In this document: positions 16,108-26,271 of the stretch, piece after piece | Layout: each line of letters opens with the position of its first letter | Numbering within the stretch: the first letter of the stretch is position 1 | NCBI GenBank assembly: GCA_965248395.1 | Contig: OZ252103.1 | Coordinates: 1,426,001-1,490,000, forward strand | Direction: 5' to 3' | Source: JAAXHH01 sp965248395 | Lineage (GTDB): Bacteria; JAAXHH01 | Length of the DNA stretch: 64,000 bases | Position numbers and translations under genes: made by a program | Notes under the pieces: model-generated | Told to the model about the DNA's origin: nothing | The model's input: the letters and a program-made list of their open reading frames with translations, nothing else | Database searches by the model: none

Positions 16108-19100
16108 ATGCGGTATATTTCCAGGTTCAAGAATTCTATACGTGCTTCGAGCGTTTACAGCCTGGCGTTCATGCTGACCTTCGCCCTGGCTGCCGGTCTG
16201 ACGACCTACGAGGAAGCTGCGGCGCAGGCCCCGTCGGTGACGTTGAAAGCGGAAGCAACATTGGGCGGGAACACTGTGACGTCTATAATGGAGGATGCCG
16301 ACACGACGCAAGTGACCGTAACTGCTTCGCTATCTCGGGCGCCGGGTTCTGTAATGAAAATCGCAGTAACGGTTGCTGAAGACGACGATCGGTATACGGC
16401 GACCGACCCCGATACAATTAGGGTAGCAGTTGGCCAGCTCACAGGTACGACCACATTTGATCTTATTCCCATAGATGACTCCGATTACAAAGGCGATGTG
16501 ACGATCGCTATTTCAGGTACATCGCCGAATTCATTTGTAACGGGAACCGAGTTCAAAATACTCGATGAGGATTCCGATATCAATCTTTCGGTAAATCCGT
16601 CGGTCGTTACGGAGCAGGGCGGCACGCAGTCCGTTACGGTGACGGCCACAGTGCCGGAAAGCGGTACGGTGGATGATGCGACAACGCTGTCGTTATCATT
16701 CGACGCACCTGACGACGTCACGATCGGCGGTACGACGGAGTTCACGATTGCCAAAGACGACTCGACAGCTAGCACGGTGATCACGATTACTCCGACCAAG
16801 GACGGGATATACACGGGTAATAGGGATATCAAGGTGACGGGCAGTTCCGGTGAACTCGTTATCTTTCCTGCGGTCATCGTGTTACAGGATGAGCAGATTG
16901 CGCCTGCGGCGACGATTGCGGCGAGCCCGACCTCCCTCGCGGAGGAAGGCGGCGCCCAGGACGTTACGGTGACGGCGAAGCTGTCGCACGCCTCCGCCAA
17001 TGAAACCAAGGTAAATGTCAGCGTAACTGCGAATGCCAGTCGTTTCAGCGCGGGTAGTCCTGGTACGATTTCCATCGCCGCCGGTTCGACCGAGGGCACG
17101 ACGACGTTAACGGTGACGCCGGTCGACAACGATGTCTATGACGGCGATGTGCCGATTCCGATCACGGCGACCTCCGCTGGTGTAACCGGTACGATCACCG
17201 CGGTCAGCATCACCCTGGTGGATGAGGATTTCGACATCAATCTGGTGGCGAGTCCGACTTTCATCGAAGAGGCTGGCGGGACCCAGTCCGTGGTGGTTAC
17301 GGCGAATCTTCCTGACGGCGACACGGCCGATTCGGCCATGACGCTGACTGTGGCTTTGTCGAGCGCTACGGCAAGTCTGGCTACCCTGGCCGGCACGACG
17401 TCGATCACGATCGGGAAGGATGCCTCGCAGGCCAGCACGACGATCACACTGGCGCCGACTCCCGACATGCAGTACACGGGTAATCGCAATATCGTGGTAG
17501 AGGGCACGGCGACGGGTCTCGACATATCCCCTGCGACGATCGAGTTGCGGGATGCGGAAGAGGCGCCGAAGGTCACGCTGACGGCTACTCCCATGAGCAT
17601 AATGGAAGATGCCGCTGGGACGGTGACGGTTACCGCGACGTTGTCGGTGGCAGCGGCGGCAAGTATCGTCGTTGATGTGAGCGTAACGGAGAACGATGAC
17701 CGGTATGATACTACAGATCCTGCCGATATCACTGTTGCCGCTAGAAGTAAAACAGCGGCTACAACGTTTATCCTGACGCCTGTCGACGACGACGATTACG
17801 ACGGCGACGTGGAGATAGCGATAACGGGCATGTCGGGTGATCTCACGGTCGAAGGCACCTCGATCACGATGGTGGATGAGGATTTCAACCTGGAACTCAC
17901 AGCGAATACGACATTCGTTACGGAGCAGGGCGGCACGCAGTCCGTTACGGTGACGGCCACAGTGCCGGAAAGCGGTACGGTGGATGATGCGACAACGCTG
18001 TCGTTATCATTCGACGCACCTGACGGCGTCACGATCGGCGGTACGACGGAGTTCACGATTGCCAAAGACGACTCGACAGCTAGCACGGTGATCACGATTA
18101 CTCCGACCAAGGACGGGATATACACGGGTGATAGGGACATCACAGTGTCAGCGACTTCCGGCGATCTGGATATCCGTCCTGTGGATATCGAATTGCGTGA
18201 CGAGCAAATAGCGCCTACGGCGACGATTGCGGCGAGCCCGACCTCCCTCGCGGAGGAAGGCGGCGCCCAGGACGTTACGGTGACGGCTAAGCTGTCGCAC
18301 GCGTCAGGCACAAACACCGAAGTGGAGGTGAGCGTAGCCGAGAAACCTGCTTACGAAGCTAGCGAACCCGCTTCGATCGTGATTGCGGCCGGATCGACCG
18401 AGGGCACGACGACGTTCACGGTGACGCCGGACGACAACGATGCCTATGACGGCGATGTGCCGATTCCGATCACGGCGACCTCCGCTGGTGTAACCGGTAC
18501 GATCACCGCGGTCAACATCACCCTGGTGGATGAGGATTTCGACATCAATCTGGTGGCGAGTCCGACTTTCATCGAAGAGGCTGGCGGGACCCAGTCCGTG
18601 GTGGTTACGGCGAATCTTCCTGACGGCGACACGGCCGATTCGGCCATGACGCTGACTGTGGCTTTGTCGAGCGCTACGGCAAGTCTGGCTACCCTGGCCG
18701 GCACGACGTCGATCACGATCGGGAAGGATGCCTCGCAAGGAACCTCGACGATCACGCTGGCGCCGACTCCCGACATGCAGTACTCGGGTAACCGCGATAT
18801 CGTGGTAGAGGGCACGGCGACGGGTCTCGACATATCCCCTGCGACGATCGAGTTGCGGGATGCGGAAGAGGCGCCGAAGGTCACGCTGACGGCTACTCCC
18901 ATGAGCATAATGGAAGATGCCGCTGGGACGGTGACGGTTACCGCGACGTTGTCGGTGGCAGCGGCGGCAAGTATCGTCGTTGATGTGAGCGTAACGGAGA
19001 ACGATGACCGGTATGATACTACAGATCCTGCCGATATCACTGTTGCCGCTGGAAGTAAAACAGCGGCTACAACGTTTATCCTGACGCCTGTCGACGACGA

Positions 19101-22100
19101 CGATTACGACGGCGACGTGGAGATAGCGATAACGGGCATGTCGGGTGATCTCACGGTCGAAGGCACCTCGATCACGATGGTGGATGAGGATTTCAACCTG
19201 GAACTCACAGCGAATACGACATTCGTTACGGAGCAGGGCGGCACGCAGTCCGTTACGGTGACGGCCACAGTGCCGGAAAGCGGTACGGTGGATGATGCGA
19301 CAACGCTGTCGTTATCATTCGACGCACCTGACGGCGTCACGATCGGCGGTACGACGGAGTTCACGATTGCCAAAGACGACTCGACAGCTAGCACGGTGAT
19401 CACGATTACTCCGACCAAGGACGGGATATACACGGGTGATAGGGACATCACAGTGTCAGCGACTTCCGGCGATCTGGATATCCGTCCTGTGGATATCGAA
19501 TTGCGTGACGAGCAAATAGCGCCTACGGCGACGATTGCGGCGAGCCCGACCTCCCTCGCGGAGGAAGGCGGCGCCCAGGACGTTACGGTGACGGCTAAGC
19601 TGTCGCACGCGTCAGGCACAAACACCGAAGTGGAGGTGAGCGTAGCCGAGAAACCTGCTTACGAAGCTAGCGAACCCGCTTCGATCGTGATTGCGGCCGG
19701 ATCGACCGAGGGCACGACGACGTTCACGGTGACGCCGGACGACAACGATGCCTATGACGGCGATGTGGCGATAACGATCACGGCGACCTCCGCTGGTGTA
19801 ACCGGTACGATCACCGCGGTCAACATCACCCTGGTGGATGAGGATTTCGACATCAATCTGGTGGCGAGTCCGACTTTCATCGAAGAGGCTGGCGGGACCC
19901 AGTCCGTGGTGGTTACGGCGAATCTTCCTGACGGCGACACGGCCGATTCGGCCATGACGCTGACTGTGGCTTTGTCGAGCGCTACGGCAAGTCTGGCTAC
20001 TCTGAGCGGCACGACGTCGATCACGATCGGGAAGGATGCCTCGCAAGGAACCTCGACGATCACGCTGGCGCCGACTCCCGACATGCAGTACTCGGGTAAC
20101 CGCGATATCGTGGTAGAGGGCACGGCGACGGGTCTCGACATATCCCCTGCGACGATCGAGTTGCGGGATGCGGAAGAGGCGCCGAAGGTCACGCTGACGG
20201 CTACTCCCATGAGCATAATGGAAGATGCCGCTGGGACGGTGACGGTTACCGCGACGTTGTCGGTGGCAGCGGCGGCAAGTATCGTCGTTGATGTGAGCGT
20301 AACGGAGAACGATGACCGGTATGATACTACAGATCCTGCCGATATCACTGTTGCCGCTGGAAGTAAAACAGCGGCTACAACGTTTATCCTGACGCCTGTC
20401 GACGACGACGATTACGACGGCGACGTGGAGATAGCGATAACGGGCATGTCGGGTGATCTCACGGTCGAAGGCACCTCGATCACGATGGTGGATGAGGATT
20501 TCAACCTGGAACTCACAGCGAATACGACATTCGTTACGGAACAGGGCGGCATGCAGTCCGTTACGGTGACGGCCACAGTGCCGGAAAGCGGTACGGTGGT
20601 GGATGATGCGACAACGCTGATGTTATCAGTCGACGCACCTGACGACGTCACGATCGGCGGTACGATGGAGATCACGATTGCCAAAGACGACTCGACAGCT
20701 AGCACGGTGATCACGATTACTCCGACCAAGGACGGGATATACACGGGTGATAGGGACATCACAGTGTCAGCGACTTCCGGCGATCTGGATATCCGTCCTG
20801 TGGATATCGAATTGCGTGACGAGCAAATAGCGCCTACGGCGACGATTGCGGCGAGCCCGACCTCCCTCGCGGAGGAAGGCGGCGCCCAGGACGTTACGGT
20901 GACGGCTAAGCTGTCGCACGCGTCAGGCACAAACACCGAAGTGGAGGTGAGCGTAGCCGAGAAACCTGCTTACGAAGCTAGCGAACCCGCTTCGATCGTG
21001 ATTGCGGCCGGATCGACCGAGGGCACGACGACGTTCACGGTGACGCCGGACGACAACGATGCCTATGACGGCGATGTGCCGATTCCGATCACGGCGACCT
21101 CCGCTGGTGTAACCGGTACGATCACCGAGGTCAACATCACCCTGGTGGATGAGGATTTCGACGTAAGTCTCTCAGTAGATCCGGAATCCATAGAAGAAGA
21201 CGGTGGTGCCCAATCGTTTACCGTGGAAGCTTCACTGCCTGCGGGTGAGACTGCTGATGATGCTATTACCATCACATTGGCCTTCGAACGACCCACGGGT
21301 GTTACGGCCGCAAGTATGCCGATAACTGGTACGATTTCCATAACGATCGGAAAAAACGCGTCTAAGTCCAGTACGTCGATAACAATCGCACCGACCGATG
21401 ATGGAAATTACACGGGCGCTCGTTTGATAAAAGTTACCGGTACCTCTGGGACTCTTGAAATCGCTCCTGCGTCGATAGAGTTGCAAGACGCTCAGAGTGC
21501 CATGGTACAGCTTTCGGTCGATCCTGCGGAAATCATGGAACACGCAGGTGCCACGGATGTGACCGTTACGGCGACGATTGACGACAAGCTTGCGACCGAA
21601 ACAGTCGTTATCTTGTCAAAGAGTGGATCAGCGACCGAAAATGAAGACTATACCGTAACAGGTGAAAGCGAAATTACGATCGGCGTTGGTCAGACCTCGG
21701 CTACTACGACGTTGACCATCACACCCGAAGACGATCTCATGTTTGAAGACGGAGAGATGATCGAAATCGGTGGAACCGCCGATGACTACCGAGTACATAG
21801 CGCATCGATAACGCTGATCGACAACAACGCGGTGCCGCTGGCCTCGGTTGAAGTCGATGTTGAATCCATCTCCGAGGATGGCGATGCGGTTGATGTCACG
21901 ATCACCGCCACGTTAGCCGGTTCGAGTGGCGAGGATATTGTCATCGATCTTGGCACGTCGAGTGGAACGGCACAGCCGGGTGATGATTTCGACGTCATGG
22001 ATGATCCAGCAGCCGGTGATTTCATAATTGCCGCCGGTGACACCATGGCTACAAAGACGGTGACGATCACGCCGATAGATGATCTCATCGACGAAGGTGA

Positions 22101-24942
22101 CGAGATTATCAACGTGGATGCCACGGCCATGCTCAATGGCGTAGTTATCGGCGACGGTCCGATGACAGCCATGATCACGTTGGTGGACAACGATTTAATT
22201 CCAATTATTACACTGTCCACGGATGTTTTGATGATCGCAGAGGATGGCGAAGCCCAGGAAGTGGAGGTTACGGCCACGTTGGAAAGCGTGAGTTTCCGTA
22301 CACTCGAAGTGGTGCTGGCGCAGTCCGGTACCGCAACGCAGGGTGAAGACTACAGCGTTTCGGGTGAGGGTACCATCATGATCGCCGCAGGTGATCTGAC
22401 GGGTTTCACGACGCTGACCGTCACACCGGTTGACGATCCGCTTTATGAAGGCGACGAATCGATCGGAATCGATGGAAGCGTCGAAAGTAATCCCGAAACT
22501 GTCACGGCGGTAGGCACTTCGATCGCATTAATCGACAACGAGGCCGAACCGGTGATCACGCTAGCCATCAATCCCTCCATGATAACGGAAGAAGGCGGAA
22601 CGCAGCCTGTTGAGGTTACGGCTACGACTGATGTACTCAGCGCGTTGGATCTGGCGGTGAGTCTGCTGCCCGTAATTGATGCGAGTACCGCGACGTTGTT
22701 CGGTCCGGATGCGGACGGTGGCATTCTGGAATTGACTGCAGGTGGTTTGACAGTCACGATTCCGGCAGGTCAGGCCTCAGGAAGTCTAACGCTGACGATA
22801 GTACCGATAGATGACGACGTGTACGAAGCCGCCGAGCACGTGGTCCTCGTGGGACAGCGTGGCGAATCGATGACCGAACCGGTAATGCTGGGCATTGTCG
22901 ACAGCGACGTCCCGATGGTTGTACTGAGCGCTAATCCGATGTCCATCAGTGAAGGAGCAGGTTCGCAGAATGTGACCTTCGATGCAATGATGAGTGGTAG
23001 TCCGGTACACGTGCCTACCGTTATTTCCCTGTCGGAATCCGGTACGGCCTCGCAGGGTACGGACTACGTCCAGAGCGGTAACGCGGAAATCGTCATCCCC
23101 GCGGGTCAGGTTTCAGGAAGTACGCAGTTGTCCTTCGCAGTAGTGGATGATGACGTATATGAGCCGGATAACGAGATAATCGTTGTGACGGCGAGCTGGG
23201 GTGACAGCGAACTCAGTAGCGTCTCGATCACGATAGTCGACAACTACGCGGCTCCCGCGGTTACGAGTGCGCTTCCCGATATGACCCTGGAGGCAGGCGA
23301 TTCCAGGCAGGCCGACGTTTCTGGCAGCTTTTCGGGTAAGGCCCTGAACTTCTCGGCCTCGTCTTCGGATGACGGCGTGGTTTCGGCCGACATATCGGGT
23401 TCGTCGTTGACGATCACAGGCAACCGTAAGGGTTCGGCCAGGATCACGGTCGTCGCGTCCAACGAAGCAGGTTCTGCCAGCTTCGATCTGGGTGTGACGG
23501 TAACGGCGATCGCCGCCGAACGGATGGTCTACACGGACATCCTGGCGGCCATGGGCCGGAACATCATGTCGAGCGTATCGAACTCCATCGGCGGACGCTT
23601 CTCGGTCACCGCAGCCGAAAGGCAGATCGCGCTGGCCAACCGGCGTGTCGATGGAATGGCCTCCGGTATGGAAGCCCTGATCAGTCTGACGGGTACGCAT
23701 GCCACGACCAAGTACGGCATCACCGACGAGACCACGGAGCGGAGCCGCAGGCAACCGGTTTCGACCCGAGAACTAATGCGCGGTTCGTCCTTTTACTACG
23801 CCCTCGACGATGCGCCGCAGGGTGGCATGGAAGGTGGACTGAGCTGGACAATCTGGGGTGCCGGCGACTGGAACGCCTTCGAAGGCGCGCCTTCGGCGAC
23901 GGCCAGTTATGACGGAACGCTGACGTCCGGTTACGTCGGTCTGGATGTATCGAAGACCGCCAGCTGGATAGCCGGTGTGGCCGTTGGCCGCAGCATGGGT
24001 ACGTCCGACTACGACGTGTCTGTGACGGACGGTACGCTGGAAGCGACCCTGAACAGTGTGTATCCTTACGTACACTGGACGGGTCCCAGCTGCTGCATCG
24101 AGATCTGGGGTATTGGTGGATTCGGTACTGGAGAAGTCGAAGCGAACGAGCAGATGAGCGATCTGTCAATGACCCTCGGTATGGTCGGTGTTCGCGCCCA
24201 ATTGGTAGGTTCGACTACCGGCGGTCTGGATCTAGACCTGATCGGTGACGCGGGCATCACCAAGCTATCGACATCAGACAGCGAATCCGCTTCCCTGAGC
24301 GACCTGGAAGCCAGTGTACAGCGCGTGCGCATCGGTCTCGAAGGTTCACGGACCTCCGACATGGGCAACGGCATGCTGGTAACACCATTTGCTCAACTCG
24401 CCGGTCGTTATGACGGTGGTGACGGCCAGACCGGCAACGGTCTAGAAATTGCCGGTGGAATCCGGATTACCGGTGGAAGAGCCGGAATCGAAGCCCGCGG
24501 CCGACTGCTGGCCATGCACACGGGCGAAGAGGTAAAGGAGCATGGCGTGTCGGTGGTGGCATTCGTGAAGCCGATGGGTAACGGTACAGGGATGTCGATG
24601 TCGATCGCCCCGCGTTTGGGCGCCGATACCGATATGTCGCGCAACATGTGGCGCGATGATGCGATGACCGAGGTAACACGTACGTCCCGTTCGGGCGCCG
24701 GTGTGAAGGCGGAAATCGGTTACGGCCTCATGACCCCGATGATGAGCAGCATCCTGGTGACTCCGTTCGGTACTATGGACATGGCCGGTGAAGACCAGCG
24801 CCGCATGCGCCTTGGCGCGCGGTTCGGTTCAATCGGCGACATGACCAGCGTACTGAGTTTCGAGTTCGCCGGCGAGCGCATCGAGGGCAACGGCCGGACG
24901 CCTGATCACCGCATCGGCCTGCTCGGAAGGATGAGCTTCTAA
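16108..24942 (+). CDS. Giant repeat surface protein with C-terminal autotransporter-like beta barrel
   Basis: 2944 residues. The ATG at 16108 has AAGGAG 9 bases upstream and directly precedes a signal peptide of about 40 residues ending AAAQ-AP, so it is preferred over 16060. From about residue 45 to 2380 there are tandem Calx-beta-like beta-sandwich units of roughly 90-110 residues, each ending in D-x-x-D/A-Y-x-G-D/N and a VDED or RDE/DNxA boundary. Acidic D/E-rich loops suggest calcium binding, as known for Calx-beta. The central part is built of 436-residue supramodules nearly identical at DNA level. An Ig/cadherin-like domain follows (about 2382-2468: LPDMTLEAGDSRQADVSGSF), then a linker and a beta barrel of about 390 residues (from GGLSWTIWGAGDW) ending LGRMSF with terminal Phe. 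This is the type V secretion pattern: barrel in the outer membrane, repeats outside. Role as adhesin is inference. Confidence 0.85.
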   Translation: MRYISRFKNSIRASSVYSLAFMLTFALAAGLTTYEEAAAQAPSVTLKAEATLGGNTVTSIMEDADTTQVTVTASLSRAPGSVMKIAVTVAEDDDRYTATDPDTIRVAVGQLTGTTTFDLIPIDDSDYKGDVTIAISGTSPNSFVTGTEFKILDEDSDINLSVNPSVVTEQGGTQSVTVTATVPESGTVDDATTLSLSFDAPDDVTIGGTTEFTIAKDDSTASTVITITPTKDGIYTGNRDIKVTGSSGELVIFPAVIVLQDEQIAPAATIAASPTSLAEEGGAQDVTVTAKLSHASANETKVNVSVTANASRFSAGSPGTISIAAGSTEGTTTLTVTPVDNDVYDGDVPIPITATSAGVTGTITAVSITLVDEDFDINLVASPTFIEEAGGTQSVVVTANLPDGDTADSAMTLTVALSSATASLATLAGTTSITIGKDASQASTTITLAPTPDMQYTGNRNIVVEGTATGLDISPATIELRDAEEAPKVTLTATPMSIMEDAAGTVTVTATLSVAAAASIVVDVSVTENDDRYDTTDPADITVAARSKTAATTFILTPVDDDDYDGDVEIAITGMSGDLTVEGTSITMVDEDFNLELTANTTFVTEQGGTQSVTVTATVPESGTVDDATTLSLSFDAPDGVTIGGTTEFTIAKDDSTASTVITITPTKDGIYTGDRDITVSATSGDLDIRPVDIELRDEQIAPTATIAASPTSLAEEGGAQDVTVTAKLSHASGTNTEVEVSVAEKPAYEASEPASIVIAAGSTEGTTTFTVTPDDNDAYDGDVPIPITATSAGVTGTITAVNITLVDEDFDINLVASPTFIEEAGGTQSVVVTANLPDGDTADSAMTLTVALSSATASLATLAGTTSITIGKDASQGTSTITLAPTPDMQYSGNRDIVVEGTATGLDISPATIELRDAEEAPKVTLTATPMSIMEDAAGTVTVTATLSVAAAASIVVDVSVTENDDRYDTTDPADITVAAGSKTAATTFILTPVDDDDYDGDVEIAITGMSGDLTVEGTSITMVDEDFNLELTANTTFVTEQGGTQSVTVTATVPESGTVDDATTLSLSFDAPDGVTIGGTTEFTIAKDDSTASTVITITPTKDGIYTGDRDITVSATSGDLDIRPVDIELRDEQIAPTATIAASPTSLAEEGGAQDVTVTAKLSHASGTNTEVEVSVAEKPAYEASEPASIVIAAGSTEGTTTFTVTPDDNDAYDGDVAITITATSAGVTGTITAVNITLVDEDFDINLVASPTFIEEAGGTQSVVVTANLPDGDTADSAMTLTVALSSATASLATLSGTTSITIGKDASQGTSTITLAPTPDMQYSGNRDIVVEGTATGLDISPATIELRDAEEAPKVTLTATPMSIMEDAAGTVTVTATLSVAAAASIVVDVSVTENDDRYDTTDPADITVAAGSKTAATTFILTPVDDDDYDGDVEIAITGMSGDLTVEGTSITMVDEDFNLELTANTTFVTEQGGMQSVTVTATVPESGTVVDDATTLMLSVDAPDDVTIGGTMEITIAKDDSTASTVITITPTKDGIYTGDRDITVSATSGDLDIRPVDIELRDEQIAPTATIAASPTSLAEEGGAQDVTVTAKLSHASGTNTEVEVSVAEKPAYEASEPASIVIAAGSTEGTTTFTVTPDDNDAYDGDVPIPITATSAGVTGTITEVNITLVDEDFDVSLSVDPESIEEDGGAQSFTVEASLPAGETADDAITITLAFERPTGVTAASMPITGTISITIGKNASKSSTSITIAPTDDGNYTGARLIKVTGTSGTLEIAPASIELQDAQSAMVQLSVDPAEIMEHAGATDVTVTATIDDKLATETVVILSKSGSATENEDYTVTGESEITIGVGQTSATTTLTITPEDDLMFEDGEMIEIGGTADDYRVHSASITLIDNNAVPLASVEVDVESISEDGDAVDVTITATLAGSSGEDIVIDLGTSSGTAQPGDDFDVMDDPAAGDFIIAAGDTMATKTVTITPIDDLIDEGDEIINVDATAMLNGVVIGDGPMTAMITLVDNDLIPIITLSTDVLMIAEDGEAQEVEVTATLESVSFRTLEVVLAQSGTATQGEDYSVSGEGTIMIAAGDLTGFTTLTVTPVDDPLYEGDESIGIDGSVESNPETVTAVGTSIALIDNEAEPVITLAINPSMITEEGGTQPVEVTATTDVLSALDLAVSLLPVIDASTATLFGPDADGGILELTAGGLTVTIPAGQASGSLTLTIVPIDDDVYEAAEHVVLVGQRGESMTEPVMLGIVDSDVPMVVLSANPMSISEGAGSQNVTFDAMMSGSPVHVPTVISLSESGTASQGTDYVQSGNAEIVIPAGQVSGSTQLSFAVVDDDVYEPDNEIIVVTASWGDSELSSVSITIVDNYAAPAVTSALPDMTLEAGDSRQADVSGSFSGKALNFSASSSDDGVVSADISGSSLTITGNRKGSARITVVASNEAGSASFDLGVTVTAIAAERMVYTDILAAMGRNIMSSVSNSIGGRFSVTAAERQIALANRRVDGMASGMEALISLTGTHATTKYGITDETTERSRRQPVSTRELMRGSSFYYALDDAPQGGMEGGLSWTIWGAGDWNAFEGAPSATASYDGTLTSGYVGLDVSKTASWIAGVAVGRSMGTSDYDVSVTDGTLEATLNSVYPYVHWTGPSCCIEIWGIGGFGTGEVEANEQMSDLSMTLGMVGVRAQLVGSTTGGLDLDLIGDAGITKLSTSDSESASLSDLEASVQRVRIGLEGSRTSDMGNGMLVTPFAQLAGRYDGGDGQTGNGLEIAGGIRITGGRAGIEARGRLLAMHTGEEVKEHGVSVVAFVKPMGNGTGMSMSIAPRLGADTDMSRNMWRDDAMTEVTRTSRSGAGVKAEIGYGLMTPMMSSILVTPFGTMDMAGEDQRRMRLGARFGSIGDMTSVLSFEFAGERIEGNGRTPDHRIGLLGRMSF
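16605..21162 (+). repeat. 1308-bp in-gene tandem repeat, about 3.5 copies
   Basis: The coding sequence repeats with a period of 1308 bases (436 residues, four beta-sandwich units). The block beginning TTACGGAGCAGGGCGG recurs at about 16609, 17917, 19225 and 20533; the block starting GATGAGGATTTCGACATC recurs at the same spacing. Copies two and three are almost base-for-base identical over the whole period. Copy one differs in one unit (near 17000-17090), and copy four has a 3-base insertion near 20597 (extra Val) and diverges after 21162. This indicates recent amplification by recombination. Confidence 0.92.
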
Positions 24943-24955
24943 GCACGCGGAACAA

Positions 24956-25016
24956 AAAGGACCTGATCGGGGTCGTCCTTTAGTGGGCGGTCCCGATGGG
25001 CGTTTCCCGAAACGCC
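24956..25016. terminator. Two inverted repeats after the giant gene
   Basis: AAAGGAC (24956-24962) pairs with GTCCTTT (24975-24981), and GGCGTTTC (24999-25006) pairs perfectly with GAAACGCC (25009-25016). Neither has a long T run, so they are weaker terminator candidates than the next hairpin. Confidence 0.35.
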
Positions 25017-25028
25017 TGGAAAACAGGA

Positions 25029-25086
25029 GGGCGTTTGCAGGATCCGGTGGATCACCAGCCGGAAATCGCAGACGCCCTTTTTCTTT
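25029..25086 (+). terminator. Terminator-like hairpin with T run
   Basis: GGGCGTTTGC (25029-25038) pairs with GCAGACGCCC (25068-25077) through ten pairs including one G-U, followed at once by TTTTTCTTT. It lies between the giant gene and the RidA gene (ATG 25114) and may separate or attenuate the two transcripts. Confidence 0.65.
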
Positions 25087-25113
25087 GTATATTGGATGAT
25101 ATAGGAGGACGCC

Positions 25114-25791
25114 ATGCTGAAGAACTTGGTACTGATTGCCGGGACAGCGGTATTTGCGGTTGGATGTTCGGAAATGTCGCAGGACACGCCAACGGAAGCG
25201 CCAGAGATGCCTGCTGTGGCGGAAGTACCCGAAGTACCGGCTGTGGCGGAATCACCACCTGTACCTGAAGCGGCGAATACGATGGCGAAATCGGCGGTCC
25301 GTGCCGATGGAGATTCGTTGACGATTACGATAGTCAATGATGTATCCGAAACGATAGGTGCAACGGAGACACCGGTAGTACTCGTCGCACCGCCGCAGCT
25401 TTCTTACGAACCGGTCTACCTGATATCGGAAACCACGGCGAACATGAACCTGCCTTTCTCAGACGCCGTACGCGTGGGACACCTGCTCTTTCTTTCAGGT
25501 CAGATCGGCAATGTAACCGGAACGACGGAATTGGTTCCCGGCGGGATCCAGGCTGAGGCGAGGCAGACCATGGAAAAAATCAAGACCATCCTGGAGGCCA
25601 ATGGATCTTCATTGGACCGGGTGGTCAAGGCGACGGTCATGCTGGCCGACATTGCGGAATGGCCCGCCTTCAACGAAATCTACGTGACGTACTTTCCCGG
25701 CAACAAGCCAGCGCGTAGCGCTTTCGCGGGCAGCGGTTTGGCCTTCGGTGCACGTTGCGAGGTAGAGGTGATTGCGACGGTGGATCCCTGA
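25114..25791 (+). CDS. Exported RidA-family lipoprotein (enamine/imine deaminase)
   Basis: The 225-residue product has a lipoprotein signal (MLKNLVLIAGTAVFAVGC, Cys18) followed by a Pro/Glu/Val-rich linker with EVP/AVAE repeats to about residue 60, then a RidA (YjgF/YER057c) domain in the last 120 residues. Family marks include DAVRVGHLLFLSGQIG, TMEKIKTILEANGSSLDRVVK and the catalytic Arg in PARSAFAGSGLAFGARCEVEVIA. RidA hydrolyses reactive 2-aminoacrylate-type enamines made by PLP enzymes. An exported form is unusual. Two Tat-exported PLP lyases follow, which would supply such substrates in the same compartment. The stop overlaps the start of the next gene by one base. Confidence 0.85.
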   Translation: MLKNLVLIAGTAVFAVGCSEMSQDTPTEAPEMPAVAEVPEVPAVAESPPVPEAANTMAKSAVRADGDSLTITIVNDVSETIGATETPVVLVAPPQLSYEPVYLISETTANMNLPFSDAVRVGHLLFLSGQIGNVTGTTELVPGGIQAEARQTMEKIKTILEANGSSLDRVVKATVMLADIAEWPAFNEIYVTYFPGNKPARSAFAGSGLAFGARCEVEVIATVDP

Positions 25792-26219
25792 TGGCTAAAG
25801 GCAAGTTCTGGCACGACGGCTTGAAATTCTCATGCCACGGGTGCGGTCATTGCAGTACCTTCCCCGGCGGCTTCGTGTACGGAAGCGAGAAGGAATTCAG
25901 GCGCAGTGCCGAATACCTGGACCTGCCCTTCGAGTCCTTCCTGGAGCGTTACACGGAGGAGATCGCCGGAAAGGTCTCCCTGGTATCGCCGGACAACGGT
26001 CCATGCGTTTTCTACGACATGGGCTGTACGATCTATCCCGTGCGGCCGTCCCAATGCAGCGGCTATCCCTTCTGGCAGGACATCCTGAAGTCGCAGCGCC
26101 GATGGGATCTGGAAGCCGAAACTTGCGGTGGTATGAACCGGGGCAAGCGTTGGACGCGGAAGGAAGTCGTGGCCCAGGTGGAATCACGGACGACGAATTT
26201 GATGAAAGCGAAGAAGTAA
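25791..26219 (+). CDS. YkgJ family cysteine cluster protein
   Basis: The 142-residue protein has the CxxCxxC-type motif SCHGCGHCSTFPGG at residues 14-20, a later CVFYDMGCTIYPVRPSQCSGYPFW cluster and a final Cys (ETCGG), the arrangement of the YkgJ/UPF0153 zinc- or iron-binding family. The second cluster is written here in parts: Cys-x7-Cys and RPxQCxxYP. No signal peptide, so cytoplasmic. The ATG at 25791 overlaps the RidA stop (TGATG), implying coupled translation. The family's biochemical role is not established; some members are needed for maturation or metal handling. Confidence 0.83.
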   Translation: MAKGKFWHDGLKFSCHGCGHCSTFPGGFVYGSEKEFRRSAEYLDLPFESFLERYTEEIAGKVSLVSPDNGPCVFYDMGCTIYPVRPSQCSGYPFWQDILKSQRRWDLEAETCGGMNRGKRWTRKEVVAQVESRTTNLMKAKK

Positions 26220-26271
26220 CCACTCGAACAATACCATCCTGCACAACCCGAATCGGGGTCAGGAGTCTGTC

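Noticed and set aside
19000..20000. Possible CRISPR-like periodicity
   Set aside because: The period is long (1308 bases), in frame and coding; no short repeats with unique spacers occur anywhere in the window.
16485..22757. Repeated minus-strand frames across the giant gene, each about 170-200 codons
   Set aside because: They recur with the same 1308-bp period because they are antisense to the repeated modules; the plus frame is uninterrupted and has signal and barrel.
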